Origin: Campylobacterales bacterium
Lineage (GTDB): Bacteria; Campylobacterota; Campylobacteria; Campylobacterales; JALSKU01
DNA length: 17,349 nucleotides
Direction of reading: 5' to 3'
Assembly (NCBI GenBank): GCA_027038335.1
Contig: JALVWI010000026.1
Location: forward strand, 1,669-19,017
Made by a program: the position numbers and the translations under genes. The first letter of the stretch is position 1. Every line of letters starts with the position of its first letter. A model generated the notes under the pieces. It did no database searches. It saw nothing but the letters and a program-made list of their open reading frames with translations, and had not been told where the DNA came from. This document shows positions 1 to 8,282 of the stretch, piece by piece.

Positions 1-1
1 G

Positions 2-112
2 ATTCAAAAAGCTATCCAAGACGGTTTTACACAAAGTGAGATAGCAAGATATTTAGGACTTACTTGTGCAGCTGTATCAAAAGTACTGAAAAAGTTAAAA
101 GTTGAACCCTGA
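2..112 (+). CDS. C-terminal end of a REP-associated (Y1/IS200-like) transposase, partial
   Basis: An open frame enters from the window edge (first whole codon at base 2) and stops at TGA 110-112, giving the last 36 residues of a protein. These contain AIQDGFTQSEIARYLGLT followed by AAVSKVLKKLK, a compact helix-turn-helix of the kind found at the C-terminus of REP-associated tyrosine transposases (RAYTs) of Campylobacterota and other Proteobacteria. The catalytic HUH/Y1 domain would lie upstream of the window and cannot be seen, so the family call rests on the HTH tail and the adjacent GGGGTCAGGGTTCAA-type motif. The gene points toward rpsJ but is not part of the ribosomal operon, which has its own promoter. 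Another HTH-tailed DNA-binding protein is possible. Confidence 0.6.
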   Translation: MQKAIQDGFTQSEIARYLGLTCAAVSKVLKKLKVEP

Positions 113-121
113 CCCCAGAAG
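101..121 (-). repeat. GGGGTCAGGG-type motif linked to the RAYT-like gene
   Basis: Read on the minus strand this is CTTCTGGGGTCAGGGTTCAA followed by C. The stop codon of the transposase-like gene (TGA, 110-112) lies inside it. A GGGGTCAGG core next to RAYT-like genes is a pattern I recognise from other bacterial genomes, where it probably marks the element end or transposase-binding repeat. Only one copy is visible here, so the repeat status is inference. Confidence 0.4.
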
Positions 122-177
122 TTTCCTTTAATAAAGGAAGAAAAATGATAAAAATCTACTAATTAGCACTTAAAATA

Positions 178-206
178 TTGACTATTTTAAGCCAATAAAG
201 TATAAT
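178..206 (+). promoter_or_regulatory. sigma70 promoter of the S10-spc supercluster
   Basis: TTGACT (178-183) and TATAAT (201-206) are separated by exactly 17 bp. This is one mismatch from the full sigma70 consensus and the best promoter in the window. Transcription should begin near 213, giving a 5' UTR of about 49 nt before the rpsJ ATG at 262. The site lies between the transposase-like gene and rpsJ, exactly where the ribosomal operon needs a promoter. A well-conserved -35 box is unusual for Campylobacterota, whose housekeeping promoters often lack one. Confidence 0.85.
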
Positions 207-222
207 CACAGTTCCAAAAATA

Positions 223-236
223 GTCGCACTTGCGAC
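223..236 (+). other. small hairpin in the rpsJ 5' UTR
   Basis: GTCGC (223-227) and GCGAC (232-236) form a 5-bp G/C-rich stem with an ACTT loop inside the short predicted leader, about 10 nt after the likely transcription start. It may stabilise the 5' end of the message or help regulation. It is too small, and the leader too short, to resemble the long E. coli S10 leader bound by L4. Confidence 0.35.
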
Positions 237-261
237 GAGTTCTTTTATAAGGTTAGCCACA

Positions 262-579
262 ATGGAAAAAATACGACTTAAGCTTAAAGCTTATGATCAC
301 AGAGTATTGGATAGATCAGTCGCAGCAATAGTAGAAGCTGTCAAGAGAACAGGGGCGGAAATCATCGGTCCTATGCCTATGCCTACTAAGATAAAAAGAT
401 ATACAGTTCTTAGATCTCCACATGTAAACAAAGATTCAAGAGAGCAGTTTGAGATGAGAATTCACTCTCGTCTTATTGATATAGTGTCAGCAACACCTGA
501 TACGATTGATTCATTAATGAAACTTGATCTTGCTCCTGAAGTTAATGTGGAAGTAAGAGCAATGGGTGCAAAGGGGTAA
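262..579 (+). CDS. rpsJ: 30S ribosomal protein S10
   Basis: S10 (105 aa; about 103 in E. coli) is a 30S head protein and, as NusE, pairs with NusB in rRNA antitermination. The sequence is canonical throughout: [14 protein letters not shown] at residues 4-17, the loop [20 protein letters not shown] around 36-55, and [15 protein letters not shown] around 60-74. The ATG at 262 follows AAGG at 249-252. It is the first gene of the supercluster and is followed after 3 nt by rplC. No frameshift or unusual residue was seen. Confidence 0.98.
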   Translation: MEKIRLKLKAYDHRVLDRSVAAIVEAVKRTGAEIIGPMPMPTKIKRYTVLRSPHVNKDSREQFEMRIHSRLIDIVSATPDTIDSLMKLDLAPEVNVEVRAMGAKG

Positions 580-582
580 ATA

Positions 583-1161
583 ATGGAATATATTGTACAA
601 AAGATAGGAATGAGTAGAACCATCGGTGTTCCAAGTGTTCCTGTAACACTTTGCAAAGTATTGAGTGCCAAAGTATGCGAAATAAATGATAATAAGAAAG
701 CTATAGTTGCATACAGTGACGGTAAAAAAATGAATAAAGCTATAGAAGGTCAGCAAAAAAAATATAATCTCTCAAAAGAGTTTAATAGATTTGTTACTCT
801 TAAAGTTTCAAATGAAGAAGTCGGAGATATTGACCTTGCACCTTTAAAAGAGGCAAAAAAAGTAAAAACTGTTTTTAAAACCAAAGGTAGAGGTTTTAGC
901 GGTGTTATGAAAAGATGGAATTTTGCAGGTGGTCCGGGAGGTCATGGTTCAAGATTTCACAGAGCTCCGGGGTCTATCGGAAACTGTGAGTGGCCGGGTC
1001 GTGTTCAAAAAGGTAGAAAAATGCCGGGACATTACGGAAATACTCAAGTAACTGTAAAAAATGAAGTGATAGAGTTTGATGAAGAAAACGGTATCTTAGT
1101 TTTAAAAGGTGCTATAAGCGGATCAAACGGAAGAGTTGGGAAGATAAGGATAATTAAATGA
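583..1161 (+). CDS. rplC: 50S ribosomal protein L3
   Basis: L3 (192 aa; 209 in E. coli) binds 23S rRNA and sends a long loop toward the peptidyl-transferase centre. Recognisable segments are the N-terminal QKIGMSRT (6-13) and the loop region [20 protein letters not shown] (113-132) leading to [15 protein letters not shown] (144-158). E. coli L3 has a PrmB-methylated Gln near position 150; the residue I align with it here is His150, so that modification probably does not occur. The AAAGGGG around the rpsJ stop provides the ribosome-binding site, and the gene overlaps rplD by 4 nt. Confidence 0.98.
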   Translation: MEYIVQKIGMSRTIGVPSVPVTLCKVLSAKVCEINDNKKAIVAYSDGKKMNKAIEGQQKKYNLSKEFNRFVTLKVSNEEVGDIDLAPLKEAKKVKTVFKTKGRGFSGVMKRWNFAGGPGGHGSRFHRAPGSIGNCEWPGRVQKGRKMPGHYGNTQVTVKNEVIEFDEENGILVLKGAISGSNGRVGKIRIIK

Positions 1162-1772
1162 GTAAAGCTATCGTATTAAATGATAAATTAGAAAGAACAG
1201 ATGAGTTAACTCTTCCTGAAAGCTTCAAGGAGATAAATTCACACAATCTGTATCTATATACTAAATCTTACTTAGCGAGCCTTAGAGCAAATACAGCCGT
1301 TACAAAAGGTAAAGGCGAAGTAAGAGGAGGCGGTAAAAAGCCTTGGAGTCAAAAAGGAAGAGGCGGAGCTAGAGCCGGATCTAACAGAAGTCCTATATGG
1401 GTAGGCGGCGGTGTAGCACACGGTCCTAAAAACAATAGAAACTATTTTCAAAAAGTTAATAAAAAGCAAAAAAGATTGGCTTTGGAGTATGCACTTCAAG
1501 AAAAAGCTGAAAATGGAGCACTTTTTGTTGTTGATTCTATCAGTATAGAAACAGGTAAAACCAAAGATGCAGCAAAAATTCTAAAAACTTTAGGTCTTAG
1601 AGATGCGTTGGTTGTTAAAGAGTTGATAGATGAAAAAAGTTTTTACGCATTTAGAAATTTAAGTAATGCTTATTTGGTTGAGCCAAATGAGTTAAATGCT
1701 TATATAGTAACAGCATTTCATGCACTTGTGATAGAAAAAGCTGTTTTAGAAAATTTGATAAAAGAGGGCTAA
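1158..1772 (+). CDS. rplD: 50S ribosomal protein L4
   Basis: L4 (204 aa) is an early-assembly 50S protein whose extended loop lines the nascent-chain exit tunnel. That loop is visible as a Gly/Arg/Lys-rich stretch around residues 50-75 ([20 protein letters not shown]). The start codon overlaps the rplC stop (ATGA), which predicts translational coupling. In E. coli L4 also represses its own operon through a long leader upstream of rpsJ; the predicted leader here is only about 49 nt, so that mechanism is not supported. Confidence 0.97.
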   Translation: MSKAIVLNDKLERTDELTLPESFKEINSHNLYLYTKSYLASLRANTAVTKGKGEVRGGGKKPWSQKGRGGARAGSNRSPIWVGGGVAHGPKNNRNYFQKVNKKQKRLALEYALQEKAENGALFVVDSISIETGKTKDAAKILKTLGLRDALVVKELIDEKSFYAFRNLSNAYLVEPNELNAYIVTAFHALVIEKAVLENLIKEG

Positions 1773-1775
1773 TCG

Positions 1776-2057
1776 ATGGCAGATATTACTGATATAAAAG
1801 CAATACTATATACAGAAAAGAGTTTGGGCCTTCAAGAAGATGGAGTTGTTGTTATACAAACAAGTCCGAAAATGACAAAAAATTCACTAAAAGAAGTTTT
1901 AAAAAATTACTTTGGATTTGTTCCGTTAAAAGTAAACTCTATGAGAGTAAGCGGTAAAGTGAAAAGATTTAGAGGTCTTGAAGGAAAAAGAGCTGATTAT
2001 AAAAAATTCTATGTAAAGCTACCTGAGGGTGCTGCCATAGAAAGCATGGAGGTATAA
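1776..2057 (+). CDS. rplW: 50S ribosomal protein L23
   Basis: L23 (93 aa) sits at the polypeptide tunnel exit and is the docking site for trigger factor and SRP. The sequence shows the family pattern: an ILYTEKS segment at residues 10-16 (family consensus is near VxTEKS), [16 protein letters not shown] in the middle and [12 protein letters not shown] near the C-terminus. It starts 3 nt after rplD behind a GAGGG ribosome-binding site and ends 1 nt before rplB, inside the S10 block. Confidence 0.97.
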   Translation: MADITDIKAILYTEKSLGLQEDGVVVIQTSPKMTKNSLKEVLKNYFGFVPLKVNSMRVSGKVKRFRGLEGKRADYKKFYVKLPEGAAIESMEV

Positions 2058-2058
2058 G

Positions 2059-2889
2059 ATGGCGATTAAAACATATAAACCATATACTCCTAGTAGAAGA
2101 TATATGACAGGACTTGAAAGTAGTGATATAACTGCTAAACCAAGTGTACCGAAACTTCTAAAGAGACTAAAACCGGGTACCGGAAGGAATAATAACGGAA
2201 GAATTACATCTAGACATAAAGAAGCCGGTGTAAAAAAACTTTATAGAATTATAGACTTTAAAAGAAGAAAGTTTGGAGTTGCCGGAACTGTAGCTTCAAT
2301 AGAGTATGATCCATATAGAAATTGTAGAATTGCACTTATAAACTATAAAGACGGTGATAAAAGATATATCATACAGCCTTCAGGTTTAAAAGTAGGTGAT
2401 GAAGTACAAGCTGCCGAGAGCGGTCTTGATATAAAACCCGGAAATGCAATGAAACTTAAAAATATCCCGGTTGGTACTATCATCCACAATATCGAACTAA
2501 AGATAGGTAAAGGCGGTCAGATAGCAAGAAGTGCAGGCGGTTATGCTCAACTTATGGGTAAAGAGGAAAAGTATGTAATTCTTAGACTTCCAAGTGGAGA
2601 AATGAGACAAGTACTTGGTGAATGTATGGCAACTATCGGAGTTGTCGGCAATGAAGATTGGGCAAATGTTGTCATAGGAAAAGCAGGCAGAAACAGACAC
2701 AGAGGTATAAGACCTCAAACAAGAGGTAGTGCTATGAACCCTATAGATCACCCACATGGCGGTGGTGAAGGTAAAACCAACTCAGGTCGTCATCCGGTTA
2801 CTCCTTGGGGTAAACCGACTAAAGGTTTCAAAACAAGGAAGAAAAAAGCCAGTGATAAGCTTATAATCTCAAGAAGAAAAGGAAAATAG
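2059..2889 (+). CDS. rplB: 50S ribosomal protein L2
   Basis: L2 (276 aa, usual length) is needed for subunit association and peptidyl-transferase activity. The conserved C-terminal signature [20 protein letters not shown] lies around residues 226-245, with the functionally important histidine at about 231, followed by [11 protein letters not shown]. The N-terminal [12 protein letters not shown] is also typical. GGAGG overlapping the end of rplW provides a strong ribosome-binding site. The stop is directly followed by the rpsS ATG. Confidence 0.98.
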   Translation: MAIKTYKPYTPSRRYMTGLESSDITAKPSVPKLLKRLKPGTGRNNNGRITSRHKEAGVKKLYRIIDFKRRKFGVAGTVASIEYDPYRNCRIALINYKDGDKRYIIQPSGLKVGDEVQAAESGLDIKPGNAMKLKNIPVGTIIHNIELKIGKGGQIARSAGGYAQLMGKEEKYVILRLPSGEMRQVLGECMATIGVVGNEDWANVVIGKAGRNRHRGIRPQTRGSAMNPIDHPHGGGEGKTNSGRHPVTPWGKPTKGFKTRKKKASDKLIISRRKGK

Positions 2890-3171
2890 ATGGCAAGAAG
2901 TCTAAAAAAAGGTCCTTTTGTCGATGATCATTTGATGAAAAAAGTTATAAAATCAAAAGAAACAAAAGATAATAAACCTATAAAAACATGGTCAAGAAGA
3001 AGTACAATTACTCCAGATATGATGGGATTAACTATCAATGTACACAACGGTAGAAATTTTGTACCTGTGTATATCACAGAAAATCATATCGGATATAAGC
3101 TTGGTGAGTTTGCTCCAACTAGAACATTTAAGGGTCATAAAGGCTCAGTTCAGAAAAAGATCGGTAAGTAA
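2890..3171 (+). CDS. rpsS: 30S ribosomal protein S19
   Basis: S19 (93 aa) forms a complex with S13 in the 30S head and contacts the A-site region. It begins with the near-invariant [19 protein letters not shown] and contains [15 protein letters not shown] and [12 protein letters not shown]. The ATG follows the rplB stop without a spacer, and AAAAGGA inside the end of rplB provides the Shine-Dalgarno sequence. Length and sequence are ordinary. Confidence 0.98.
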   Translation: MARSLKKGPFVDDHLMKKVIKSKETKDNKPIKTWSRRSTITPDMMGLTINVHNGRNFVPVYITENHIGYKLGEFAPTRTFKGHKGSVQKKIGK

Positions 3172-3178
3172 GGTGTAA

Positions 3179-3514
3179 ATGATGGGAAAATCAACATTAA
3201 AATTTATAAGACTTTCACCTACAAAAGCTAGACTAATCGCTAGAGAAGTTCAAGGTATGAATGCAGAACTTGCACTTGCTAGTTTAGAATTTATGCCAAA
3301 CAAAGCTGCAAGAATTATTTCTAAGGTTATAGCAAGTGCAGTTGCAAATGGTGGATATGAGCCTGAAGAGGTAATTATAAGCTCTTGTAGAGTAGATCGC
3401 GGTCCGGTTCTAAAAAGATTTAGACCAAGAGCAAGAGGTAGAGCAACTCCAATAAGAAAGCCCACTTCTCATGTATTCGTGGAAGTATCAAAAGAAATGA
3501 AGAAGGATAAGTAG
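3179..3514 (+). CDS. rplV: 50S ribosomal protein L22
   Basis: L22 (111 aa, or 110 from the second ATG) lines the exit tunnel with a beta-hairpin, visible near the C-terminus as [18 protein letters not shown]. The segment [17 protein letters not shown] is the family signature. Two adjacent ATGs occur at 3179 and 3182. The AAGG at 3170-3173 is 5 nt from the first and 8 nt from the second, so the second may be the better start; the difference is one residue. Macrolide-resistance changes in other species fall in this hairpin, but nothing unusual is seen. Confidence 0.96.
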   Translation: MMGKSTLKFIRLSPTKARLIAREVQGMNAELALASLEFMPNKAARIISKVIASAVANGGYEPEEVIISSCRVDRGPVLKRFRPRARGRATPIRKPTSHVFVEVSKEMKKDK

Positions 3515-3515
3515 T

Positions 3516-4208
3516 ATGGGACAAAAAGTAAATCCTATCGGATTAAGATTGGGAATCAATAGAAATTGGGATTCAAGATGGTTTCCCGGTAGCAATCTAA
3601 AAGCTAATATCGGTGAAGACTATAAAATAAGAAAATTTCTTAAAAAAGAGTTATATTATGCCGGTATTTCTCAAATTATTGTAGAAAGAACTGCGAAAAA
3701 GCTTAGAGTTACAGTTGTAGCAGCAAGACCCGGTATCATTATCGGTAAAAAAGGTGCTGATATAGAGAAACTTAAAACCAAGCTTGTAAAACTTATAGGA
3801 AAAGATGTAAATGTAAACATCCAAGAAGTAAGAAGAAGTGGAAGCGATGCTCAACTTGCAGCTGAAAATGTTGCAATGCAGCTTGAAAGAAGGGTTGCAT
3901 TTAGAAGAGCCATGAAAAAAGTTATGCAAAATGCTCTAAAATCAGGTGCAAAAGGTATCAAAGTACAAGTTGCCGGAAGACTTGGCGGAGCTGAAATGGC
4001 AAGAACTGAGTGGTATCTTGAGGGTAGAGTTCCTTTACATACTTTAAGAGCTAAGATAGAGTACGGATTTGCTGAAGCTCAAACAGCTTACGGTATCATA
4101 GGTGTGAAAGTTTGGATATTTAAAGGTGAAGTTCTTACAAAAGGCATAGCACCTGAAACAAGAGAAAAACCAAGACGAGACAATCGTAGAAATAGAAGAG
4201 GTAAATAG
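3516..4208 (+). CDS. rpsC: 30S ribosomal protein S3
   Basis: S3 (230 aa) lies at the mRNA entry channel with S4 and S5. The N-terminal [14 protein letters not shown] is diagnostic. A KH domain carries the [14 protein letters not shown] motif around residues 73-86, and the C-terminal half has [20 protein letters not shown]. The tail is basic ([11 protein letters not shown]). The gene starts 1 nt after the rplV stop behind GAAGGA and is followed after 2 nt by rplP. Confidence 0.98.
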   Translation: MGQKVNPIGLRLGINRNWDSRWFPGSNLKANIGEDYKIRKFLKKELYYAGISQIIVERTAKKLRVTVVAARPGIIIGKKGADIEKLKTKLVKLIGKDVNVNIQEVRRSGSDAQLAAENVAMQLERRVAFRRAMKKVMQNALKSGAKGIKVQVAGRLGGAEMARTEWYLEGRVPLHTLRAKIEYGFAEAQTAYGIIGVKVWIFKGEVLTKGIAPETREKPRRDNRRNRRGK

Positions 4209-4210
4209 CC

Positions 4211-4636
4211 ATGTTGATGCCAAAAAGAACAAAATATAGAAAAGTACAAAAAGGAAGAAACAGAGGTAAATCTTATAGAGGAAGTTCTATAGCTTTCGGT
4301 GAAATCGCTTTGAAAGCGGTTGAGGCTGGAAGAATAAACTCAAGACAAATAGAAGCTGCTAGGATTGCAATGACTAGAAAAGTTAACAGAATGGCAAAAA
4401 GTTGGATAAGAGTTTTCCCCGATAAGCCTCTAACTAGTAAGCCTCTTGAAGTAAGAATGGGTAAAGGTAAAGGTGCGGTTGACCAATGGGTAATGAATAT
4501 AAAACCCGGTAGAATAATTTTTGAAATGGCTGGAGTCAAAGAGGATTTGGCAAGAGCTGCTCTTACCTTGGCTATGCACAAGCTACCTTTTAAAACAAAA
4601 ATAGTTACAAGGGACGGCGAAAATGAAATATACTGA
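4211..4636 (+). CDS. rplP: 50S ribosomal protein L16
   Basis: L16 (141 aa) binds near the A-site tRNA elbow on the 50S subunit. It opens with [19 protein letters not shown] and contains [20 protein letters not shown] and a GAVDQWV segment. The first ATG (4211) is preferred over the one at 4217 because the [11 protein letters not shown] opening is typical of the family and AGAGG lies about 9 nt upstream. Its 3' end overlaps the start of rpmC by 14 nt, the largest overlap in the cluster. Confidence 0.97.
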   Translation: MLMPKRTKYRKVQKGRNRGKSYRGSSIAFGEIALKAVEAGRINSRQIEAARIAMTRKVNRMAKSWIRVFPDKPLTSKPLEVRMGKGKGAVDQWVMNIKPGRIIFEMAGVKEDLARAALTLAMHKLPFKTKIVTRDGENEIY

Positions 4637-4820
4637 TTTAAAAGAGAAGAGCTTGAAAGAACTTCAAGAGTTATTGAAAGAGAAAAAGGTGCTGATCTTT
4701 AAGCTTAGAGCAAAGCTTAAAACTATGCAGCTAACAAATCCTAATGAGATAAAAGAAGCAAAGCGTGATATAGCAAGAATCAATACTGCGATCACTGCTC
4801 TTCAAAAAAATAATAAGTAA
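4623..4820 (+). CDS. rpmC: 50S ribosomal protein L29
   Basis: L29 (65 aa) is a small two-helix protein next to L23 at the tunnel exit. [20 protein letters not shown] and the [14 protein letters not shown] segment match the family. The ATG lies inside rplP, 14 nt before that gene's end, so translation is probably coupled. It is followed by rpsQ. The protein is almost entirely predicted helix and very Lys-rich, as expected. Confidence 0.95.
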   Translation: MKYTDLKEKSLKELQELLKEKKVLIFKLRAKLKTMQLTNPNEIKEAKRDIARINTAITALQKNNK

Positions 4821-4831
4821 GGTTTGTGAAA

Positions 4832-5125
4832 ATGGCTTCTTTAAAAAGAGTAATACAAGGTGTAGTAGTCAGTAAAGCTGGTGACAAAACAGCTACTGTT
4901 ATGGTTGAGAGAAGAGTAATGCACCCAAGATATAGAAAATTTGTAAAAAGATTTAAAAAATACTTAGTGCATGATGAAAACAATCAAGCAAATGTCGGTG
5001 ATATAGTAAGTGCCATTGAGTGCAGACCGATAAGTAAAAAGAAAGCTTACAGATTGAAAAGTGTTGAGGGAGTTGACCTTAGCATAAAAAAAGTTGATAC
5101 TGAAGTTGCAGGAGATGAGAAATGA
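4832..5125 (+). CDS. rpsQ: 30S ribosomal protein S17
   Basis: S17 (97 aa from this ATG; 84 in E. coli) is a primary 16S rRNA-binding protein with an OB fold. [20 protein letters not shown] and [18 protein letters not shown] identify it. The ATG at 4832 is chosen over an in-frame GTG at 4826 because AAGG (4819-4822) is 9 nt from the ATG but only 3 nt from the GTG, and MASLKR is a natural family start. The C-terminus has about 12 extra charged residues relative to E. coli. It overlaps rplN by 4 nt (ATGA). Confidence 0.95.
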   Translation: MASLKRVIQGVVVSKAGDKTATVMVERRVMHPRYRKFVKRFKKYLVHDENNQANVGDIVSAIECRPISKKKAYRLKSVEGVDLSIKKVDTEVAGDEK

Positions 5126-5490
5126 TCCAGAGCTTTACAAGACTAAAGATCGCTGATAACAGCGGTGCAAAAGAGATAATGTGTATCAAGGTTCTAGGCG
5201 GAAGCAAAAGAAGATATGCAACTTTGGGTGATGTTATCGTAGCATCTGTAAAAAAAGCTATTCCTAATGGAAAAGTAAAAAAAGGTCAAGTTGTAAAAGC
5301 CGTAATCGTTAGAACTAAAAAAGAGGTTCAAAGAGAAAACGGTTCACTTATTAGATTTGATGAAAATGCAGCAGTTATTCTTGATGCTAAAAAAGAGCCT
5401 ATAGGAACAAGGATATTTGGTCCTGTTGGCAGAGAGATAAGATATGCTAACTTTATGAAGATAGTTTCACTTGCACCGGAGGTACTATAA
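5122..5490 (+). CDS. rplN: 50S ribosomal protein L14
   Basis: L14 (122 aa, the standard length) forms part of the subunit interface and is a binding site for the silencing factor Rsf[21 protein letters not shown], the central [15 protein letters not shown] and the C-terminal [12 protein letters not shown] are diagnostic. It overlaps rpsQ by 4 nt and rplX by 1 nt, so three consecutive genes here are probably translationally coupled. Confidence 0.98.
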   Translation: MIQSFTRLKIADNSGAKEIMCIKVLGGSKRRYATLGDVIVASVKKAIPNGKVKKGQVVKAVIVRTKKEVQRENGSLIRFDENAAVILDAKKEPIGTRIFGPVGREIRYANFMKIVSLAPEVL

Positions 5491-5723
5491 TGGCTGTTAA
5501 ATTTAAGATAAAAAAAGGCGACAAGGTAAAAGTTATCGCCGGTGATGATAAGGGTAAAGTTGCAGAAGTTTTACAGGTTCTTCCTAAAACTTCACAAGTG
5601 ATAGTATCTGGATGTAAGGTAGTTAAAAAAGCTGTAAAACCAAGTGAGAAAAATCAAAAGGGTGGTTTTGTCAGCATTGAAAAGCCTATACATATATCAA
5701 ATGTAGAAAAAGTCGAGGATTAG
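5490..5723 (+). CDS. rplX: 50S ribosomal protein L24
   Basis: L24 (77 aa; about 104 in E. coli) initiates 50S assembly. The N-terminal KOW motif is clear in [20 protein letters not shown], residues 5-24. The short C-terminus compared with gammaproteobacteria is, as far as I know, normal for this phylum rather than a truncation, since the frame ends cleanly just before rplE. GGAGG at the end of rplN serves as ribosome-binding site, and the ATG overlaps the rplN stop by 1 nt. Confidence 0.96.
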   Translation: MAVKFKIKKGDKVKVIAGDDKGKVAEVLQVLPKTSQVIVSGCKVVKKAVKPSEKNQKGGFVSIEKPIHISNVEKVED

Positions 5724-5726
5724 TAG

Positions 5727-6275
5727 ATGGATAGATTGAAAAAAAGATATGATAAAGAGATAAAGCCGGCACTTGTAAAAGAGTTGGATATTAAAAATCC
5801 TATGCTAATACCTGCTGTTGAAAAAGTTATCATTAGTGTGGGTGCGGGTGAATTTGCTAAAGATGCAAAGATATTGCAAAATATTCAAGATACCATCTCT
5901 TTGATAGCCGGTCAGCATGCAGTCGTAACTGTTGCTAAAAAGTCAGTTGCCGGTTTTAAAGTGAGAGAGGGTTATCCAGTCGGTGTAAAAGTAACTCTTA
6001 GAAAAGATAGAATGTTTACTTTTCTTGATAAGCTTATTTCTATTGCACTTCCAAGAGTAAAAGACTTTAGAGGTCTTAGTACAAGTGGCTTTGACGGAAG
6101 AGGTAATTATAACTTTGGTCTTGATGAGCAGTTAATATTTCCAGAGATTGAGTATGATTTTATACTTAGAACTCACGGTATGAATATAACAATAGTTACA
6201 ACTGCAACAGACGATAAGAGTGCTTTTAAATTATTGGAACTCATTGGAATTCCATTTGCAAAAGGAAGAAAATAA
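5727..6275 (+). CDS. rplE: 50S ribosomal protein L5
   Basis: L5 (182 aa; 179 in E. coli) binds 5S rRNA and contacts the P-site tRNA in the central protuberance. Conserved segments include [20 protein letters not shown] (around residues 71-90) and PRVKDFRGL followed by [20 protein letters not shown]. It begins 3 nt after rplX and its stop overlaps the rpsN ATG by 1 nt. Confidence 0.97.
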   Translation: MDRLKKRYDKEIKPALVKELDIKNPMLIPAVEKVIISVGAGEFAKDAKILQNIQDTISLIAGQHAVVTVAKKSVAGFKVREGYPVGVKVTLRKDRMFTFLDKLISIALPRVKDFRGLSTSGFDGRGNYNFGLDEQLIFPEIEYDFILRTHGMNITIVTTATDDKSAFKLLELIGIPFAKGRK

Positions 6276-6460
6276 TGGCTAAGAAATCAATGATAGCAAA
6301 AAATGCAAGAAAACCAAAATTTAGTGCGAGAGCATACACAAGATGTCAGATATGCGGCAGACCTCATTCTGTTTATAGGGATTTTGGAATTTGTAGAGTT
6401 TGTCTTAGAAAAATGGCTAATGAAGGGTTAATCCCCGGACTTAAAAAAGCTAGTTGGTAA
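6275..6460 (+). CDS. rpsN: 30S ribosomal protein S14, short zinc-binding type
   Basis: S14 (61 aa) belongs to the short zinc-binding (C+) class rather than the ~100-aa zinc-free form of E. coli. Two CxxC pairs are visible in [20 protein letters not shown] (residues 24-43), which should bind one Zn2+. It assembles into the 30S head near S3 and S10. The start overlaps the rplE stop by 1 nt. The short form is usual in Campylobacterota and Gram-positives. Confidence 0.97.
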   Translation: MAKKSMIAKNARKPKFSARAYTRCQICGRPHSVYRDFGICRVCLRKMANEGLIPGLKKASW

Positions 6461-6469
6461 GGATTATAA

Positions 6470-6865
6470 ATGATAAATGATATGGTATCAGATGCATTAA
6501 CTAGGGTTAGAAATGCTTCTATGAGAGGCTTAGATAGTACTACTTTACTTCATTCCAATTTGGTTGAAGCAATTTTAAAAATTTTTAAAGAAAAAGGCTA
6601 TATTGAGAATTATAGTGTAAAAGAAGAAAATGTTAAAAAATTTATCAATGTAACACTTAAGTATGATGAAAACGGCAAAAGTGTTATAACTGAAGTAAAG
6701 AAGATATCAAAGCCGGGCAGAAGAGTTTATAAACCTTCAAATGAGATAAAGAAATTTAAAAACGGATATGGTACTATCGTTGTAAGTACATCAAAAGGTG
6801 TACTTAGCAATGATGAAGCGTATAAACTAGGAGTTGGTGGCGAAGTGCTTTGTAGCATTTGGTAA
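6470..6865 (+). CDS. rpsH: 30S ribosomal protein S8
   Basis: S8 (131 aa) binds helix 21 of 16S rRNA; in E. coli it also represses the spc operon by binding the mRNA around rplE. The [16 protein letters not shown] start, KPGRRVY and the C-terminal [20 protein letters not shown] are diagnostic. AAGGA at 6459-6463 favours the ATG at 6470. Downstream lies a 57-bp gap to rplF, much longer than the other spacers in this part of the operon, containing 7-nt repeats and a possible stem-loop. Confidence 0.97.
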   Translation: MINDMVSDALTRVRNASMRGLDSTTLLHSNLVEAILKIFKEKGYIENYSVKEENVKKFINVTLKYDENGKSVITEVKKISKPGRRVYKPSNEIKKFKNGYGTIVVSTSKGVLSNDEAYKLGVGGEVLCSIW

Positions 6866-6867
6866 CC

Positions 6868-6911
6868 TTTTATTTATGGCATTCAAGCTTTATGCTTGTA
6901 GACAAATAAAA
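6868..6911 (+). other. inverted repeat / stem-loop in the rpsH-rplF spacer
   Basis: TTTTATTT (6868-6875) is complementary to AAATAAAA (6904-6911), and inside it CAAGC (6884-6888) pairs with GCTTG (6894-6898) over a 5-nt loop. The 3' arm ends at the AAAGG Shine-Dalgarno sequence of rplF (6912-6916), and CC (6866-6867) could even pair with its GG after a 3-nt bulge. The structure could modulate rplF translation or mRNA processing. It has no T-tract, so it is not an intrinsic terminator. Confidence 0.4.
6881..6901 (+). repeat. three degenerate heptamers, CTTNNAG-like
   Basis: The units ATTCAAG, CTTTATG and CTTGTAG follow one another at an exact 7-nt period (6881-6901). The same heptamer family, in the same phase, occurs at 12253-12287 between rpsK and rpsD. 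Three degenerate copies alone would be weak; the match to the other site supports the call. Confidence 0.4.
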
Positions 6912-6922
6912 AAAGGAAAGAT

Positions 6923-7456
6923 ATGTCAAGAATAGGTAAATTACCTGTAGATATTCCTTCCGGTGTTGAAGTAACATTGGACGGAAATAAAATAGTTTTT
7001 AAAAAAGGAAGTGTTCAAAAAGAGTTGGACACCAAAGATAATGTTATAGTTAAAATAGAAAATAACCAAATAGTTTTTGCCCCTAAAGGTGAAGATAGAC
7101 AAAGTAAAGCTTTTTGGGGAACTTATAGATCTATTTCAAGCAATATAATTACAGGTCTTACACAAGGATTTGAGAAAAAGTTGGAGATAAACGGAGTTGG
7201 ATACAGAGCAGCAGTAAAAGGTAGTGTTTTAGAACTACTTCTTGGTTTTTCTCATCCTATAAATTATGATATTCCAAAAGATATAACAATCACTGTAGAA
7301 AAAAACTTAATTTCTGTAAAAGGTGATGATAAACAATTGGTAGGACAAGTAGCAGCTGATATAAGAAGTTTCAGACCTCCTGAGCCATATAAAGGTAAAG
7401 GTGTTAAATATGTTGATGAAACTATTATTAGAAAAGCCGGAAAAACCGGTAAATAA
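6923..7456 (+). CDS. rplF: 50S ribosomal protein L6
   Basis: L6 (177 aa, standard length) lies near the GTPase-associated region of the 50S subunit. [17 protein letters not shown] opens the protein. The two-lobed fold is evident from the central [20 protein letters not shown] and the C-terminal [18 protein letters not shown], which carries the family signature. GGAAAG precedes the ATG. The upstream 57-bp spacer holds an inverted repeat that may influence its translation. Confidence 0.97.
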   Translation: MSRIGKLPVDIPSGVEVTLDGNKIVFKKGSVQKELDTKDNVIVKIENNQIVFAPKGEDRQSKAFWGTYRSISSNIITGLTQGFEKKLEINGVGYRAAVKGSVLELLLGFSHPINYDIPKDITITVEKNLISVKGDDKQLVGQVAADIRSFRPPEPYKGKGVKYVDETIIRKAGKTGK

Positions 7457-7470
7457 TAAAAGGTAGAAAA

Positions 7471-7827
7471 ATGAGAGAAAAATTATTAAAACAAAAAAAT
7501 GCCTTAAGAATTAAAAGAAAAAGAAGAATCAGAGGTAAGATCAGTGGCACTTCAGACAAACCAAGAATTTCAGTTTTTAAATCAAACAGACACTTTTATG
7601 CTCAGGCTATTGATGATGTAAACGGTGTAACACTTTGTGCTATAGATGGTAAAAAACTTGGTCTTAAAGCAAATAAAGAGAGTGCCAAAGAGGCAGGAAC
7701 CGCTTTTGCCGGAGTATTAAAAGAGAACAAAATTGAAACAGCGGTACTTGACAGAAACGGATACCAGTACAACGGTGTTATAGTTGCATTTGCAGATGCT
7801 CTAAGAGATAACGGCATTAAGTTGTAA
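7471..7827 (+). CDS. rplR: 50S ribosomal protein L18
   Basis: L18 (118 aa) binds 5S rRNA with L5. Evidence is a very basic N-terminus ([20 protein letters not shown]), [14 protein letters not shown], and the C-terminal [20 protein letters not shown] ending GIKL; the DRGGYxYHG motif is the family hallmark. AAAAGG at 7458-7463 supports the ATG at 7471. It lies 14 nt from each of its neighbours. Confidence 0.97.
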   Translation: MREKLLKQKNALRIKRKRRIRGKISGTSDKPRISVFKSNRHFYAQAIDDVNGVTLCAIDGKKLGLKANKESAKEAGTAFAGVLKENKIETAVLDRNGYQYNGVIVAFADALRDNGIKL

Positions 7828-7841
7828 TAAAAGAGGAACTA

Positions 7842-8282
7842 ATGGAAAAATATAATAGAGAAGATTTTGAAGAAGTAATCGTAAATATAGGTAGAGTTGC
7901 CAAGGTAGTCAAAGGTGGTAGAAGATTTAGATTTACCGCTTTGGTTGTTATCGGTGATAAAAATGGTAATGTCGGGTATGGTTTCGGTAAAGCAAAAGAA
8001 GTTCCCGATGCCATAAAAAAGGCAGTTGATGATGCATTTAAAAATATTATCAATGTTAAGATAAAAGGCTCAACTATATCTCATGACATTGAAGTAAAGT
8101 TCAATTCAAGTAGAATTTTGTTAAAACCTGCTAGTGAAGGTACAGGAATCATTGCCGGTGGTGCAACAAGACCTGTTGTTGAGTTAGCTGGAATAAAAGA
8201 TATATTGACAAAATCCTTGGGATCTAATAATGCTGGAAATGTTGTAAGAGCTACTATAAAAGCTCTTAGCATGTTGAAGTAA
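7842..8282 (+). CDS. rpsE: 30S ribosomal protein S5
   Basis: S5 (146 aa; 167 in E. coli) contributes to decoding accuracy and to the mRNA entry tunnel. An N-terminal double-stranded-RNA-binding fold is visible ([20 protein letters not shown], then [17 protein letters not shown]), followed by the C-terminal [20 protein letters not shown]. It is shorter than E. coli S5 at both ends. The gene usually found next in other bacteria, rpmD (L30), is absent; rplO follows after 13 nt. Confidence 0.97.
   Translation: MEKYNREDFEEVIVNIGRVAKVVKGGRRFRFTALVVIGDKNGNVGYGFGKAKEVPDAIKKAVDDAFKNIINVKIKGSTISHDIEVKFNSSRILLKPASEGTGIIAGGATRPVVELAGIKDILTKSLGSNNAGNVVRATIKALSMLK

Noticed and set aside
123..139. TTCCTTTA/TAAAGGAA palindrome as a terminator of the transposase-like gene
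   Set aside because: It is a symmetrical AT-rich palindrome with almost no loop and no T-tract on either side; it may belong to the element end instead.
4826..4831. GTG at 4826 as the start of rpsQ
   Set aside because: Only 3 nt from the AAGG sequence; the ATG at 4832 is properly spaced and gives the usual MASLKR start.
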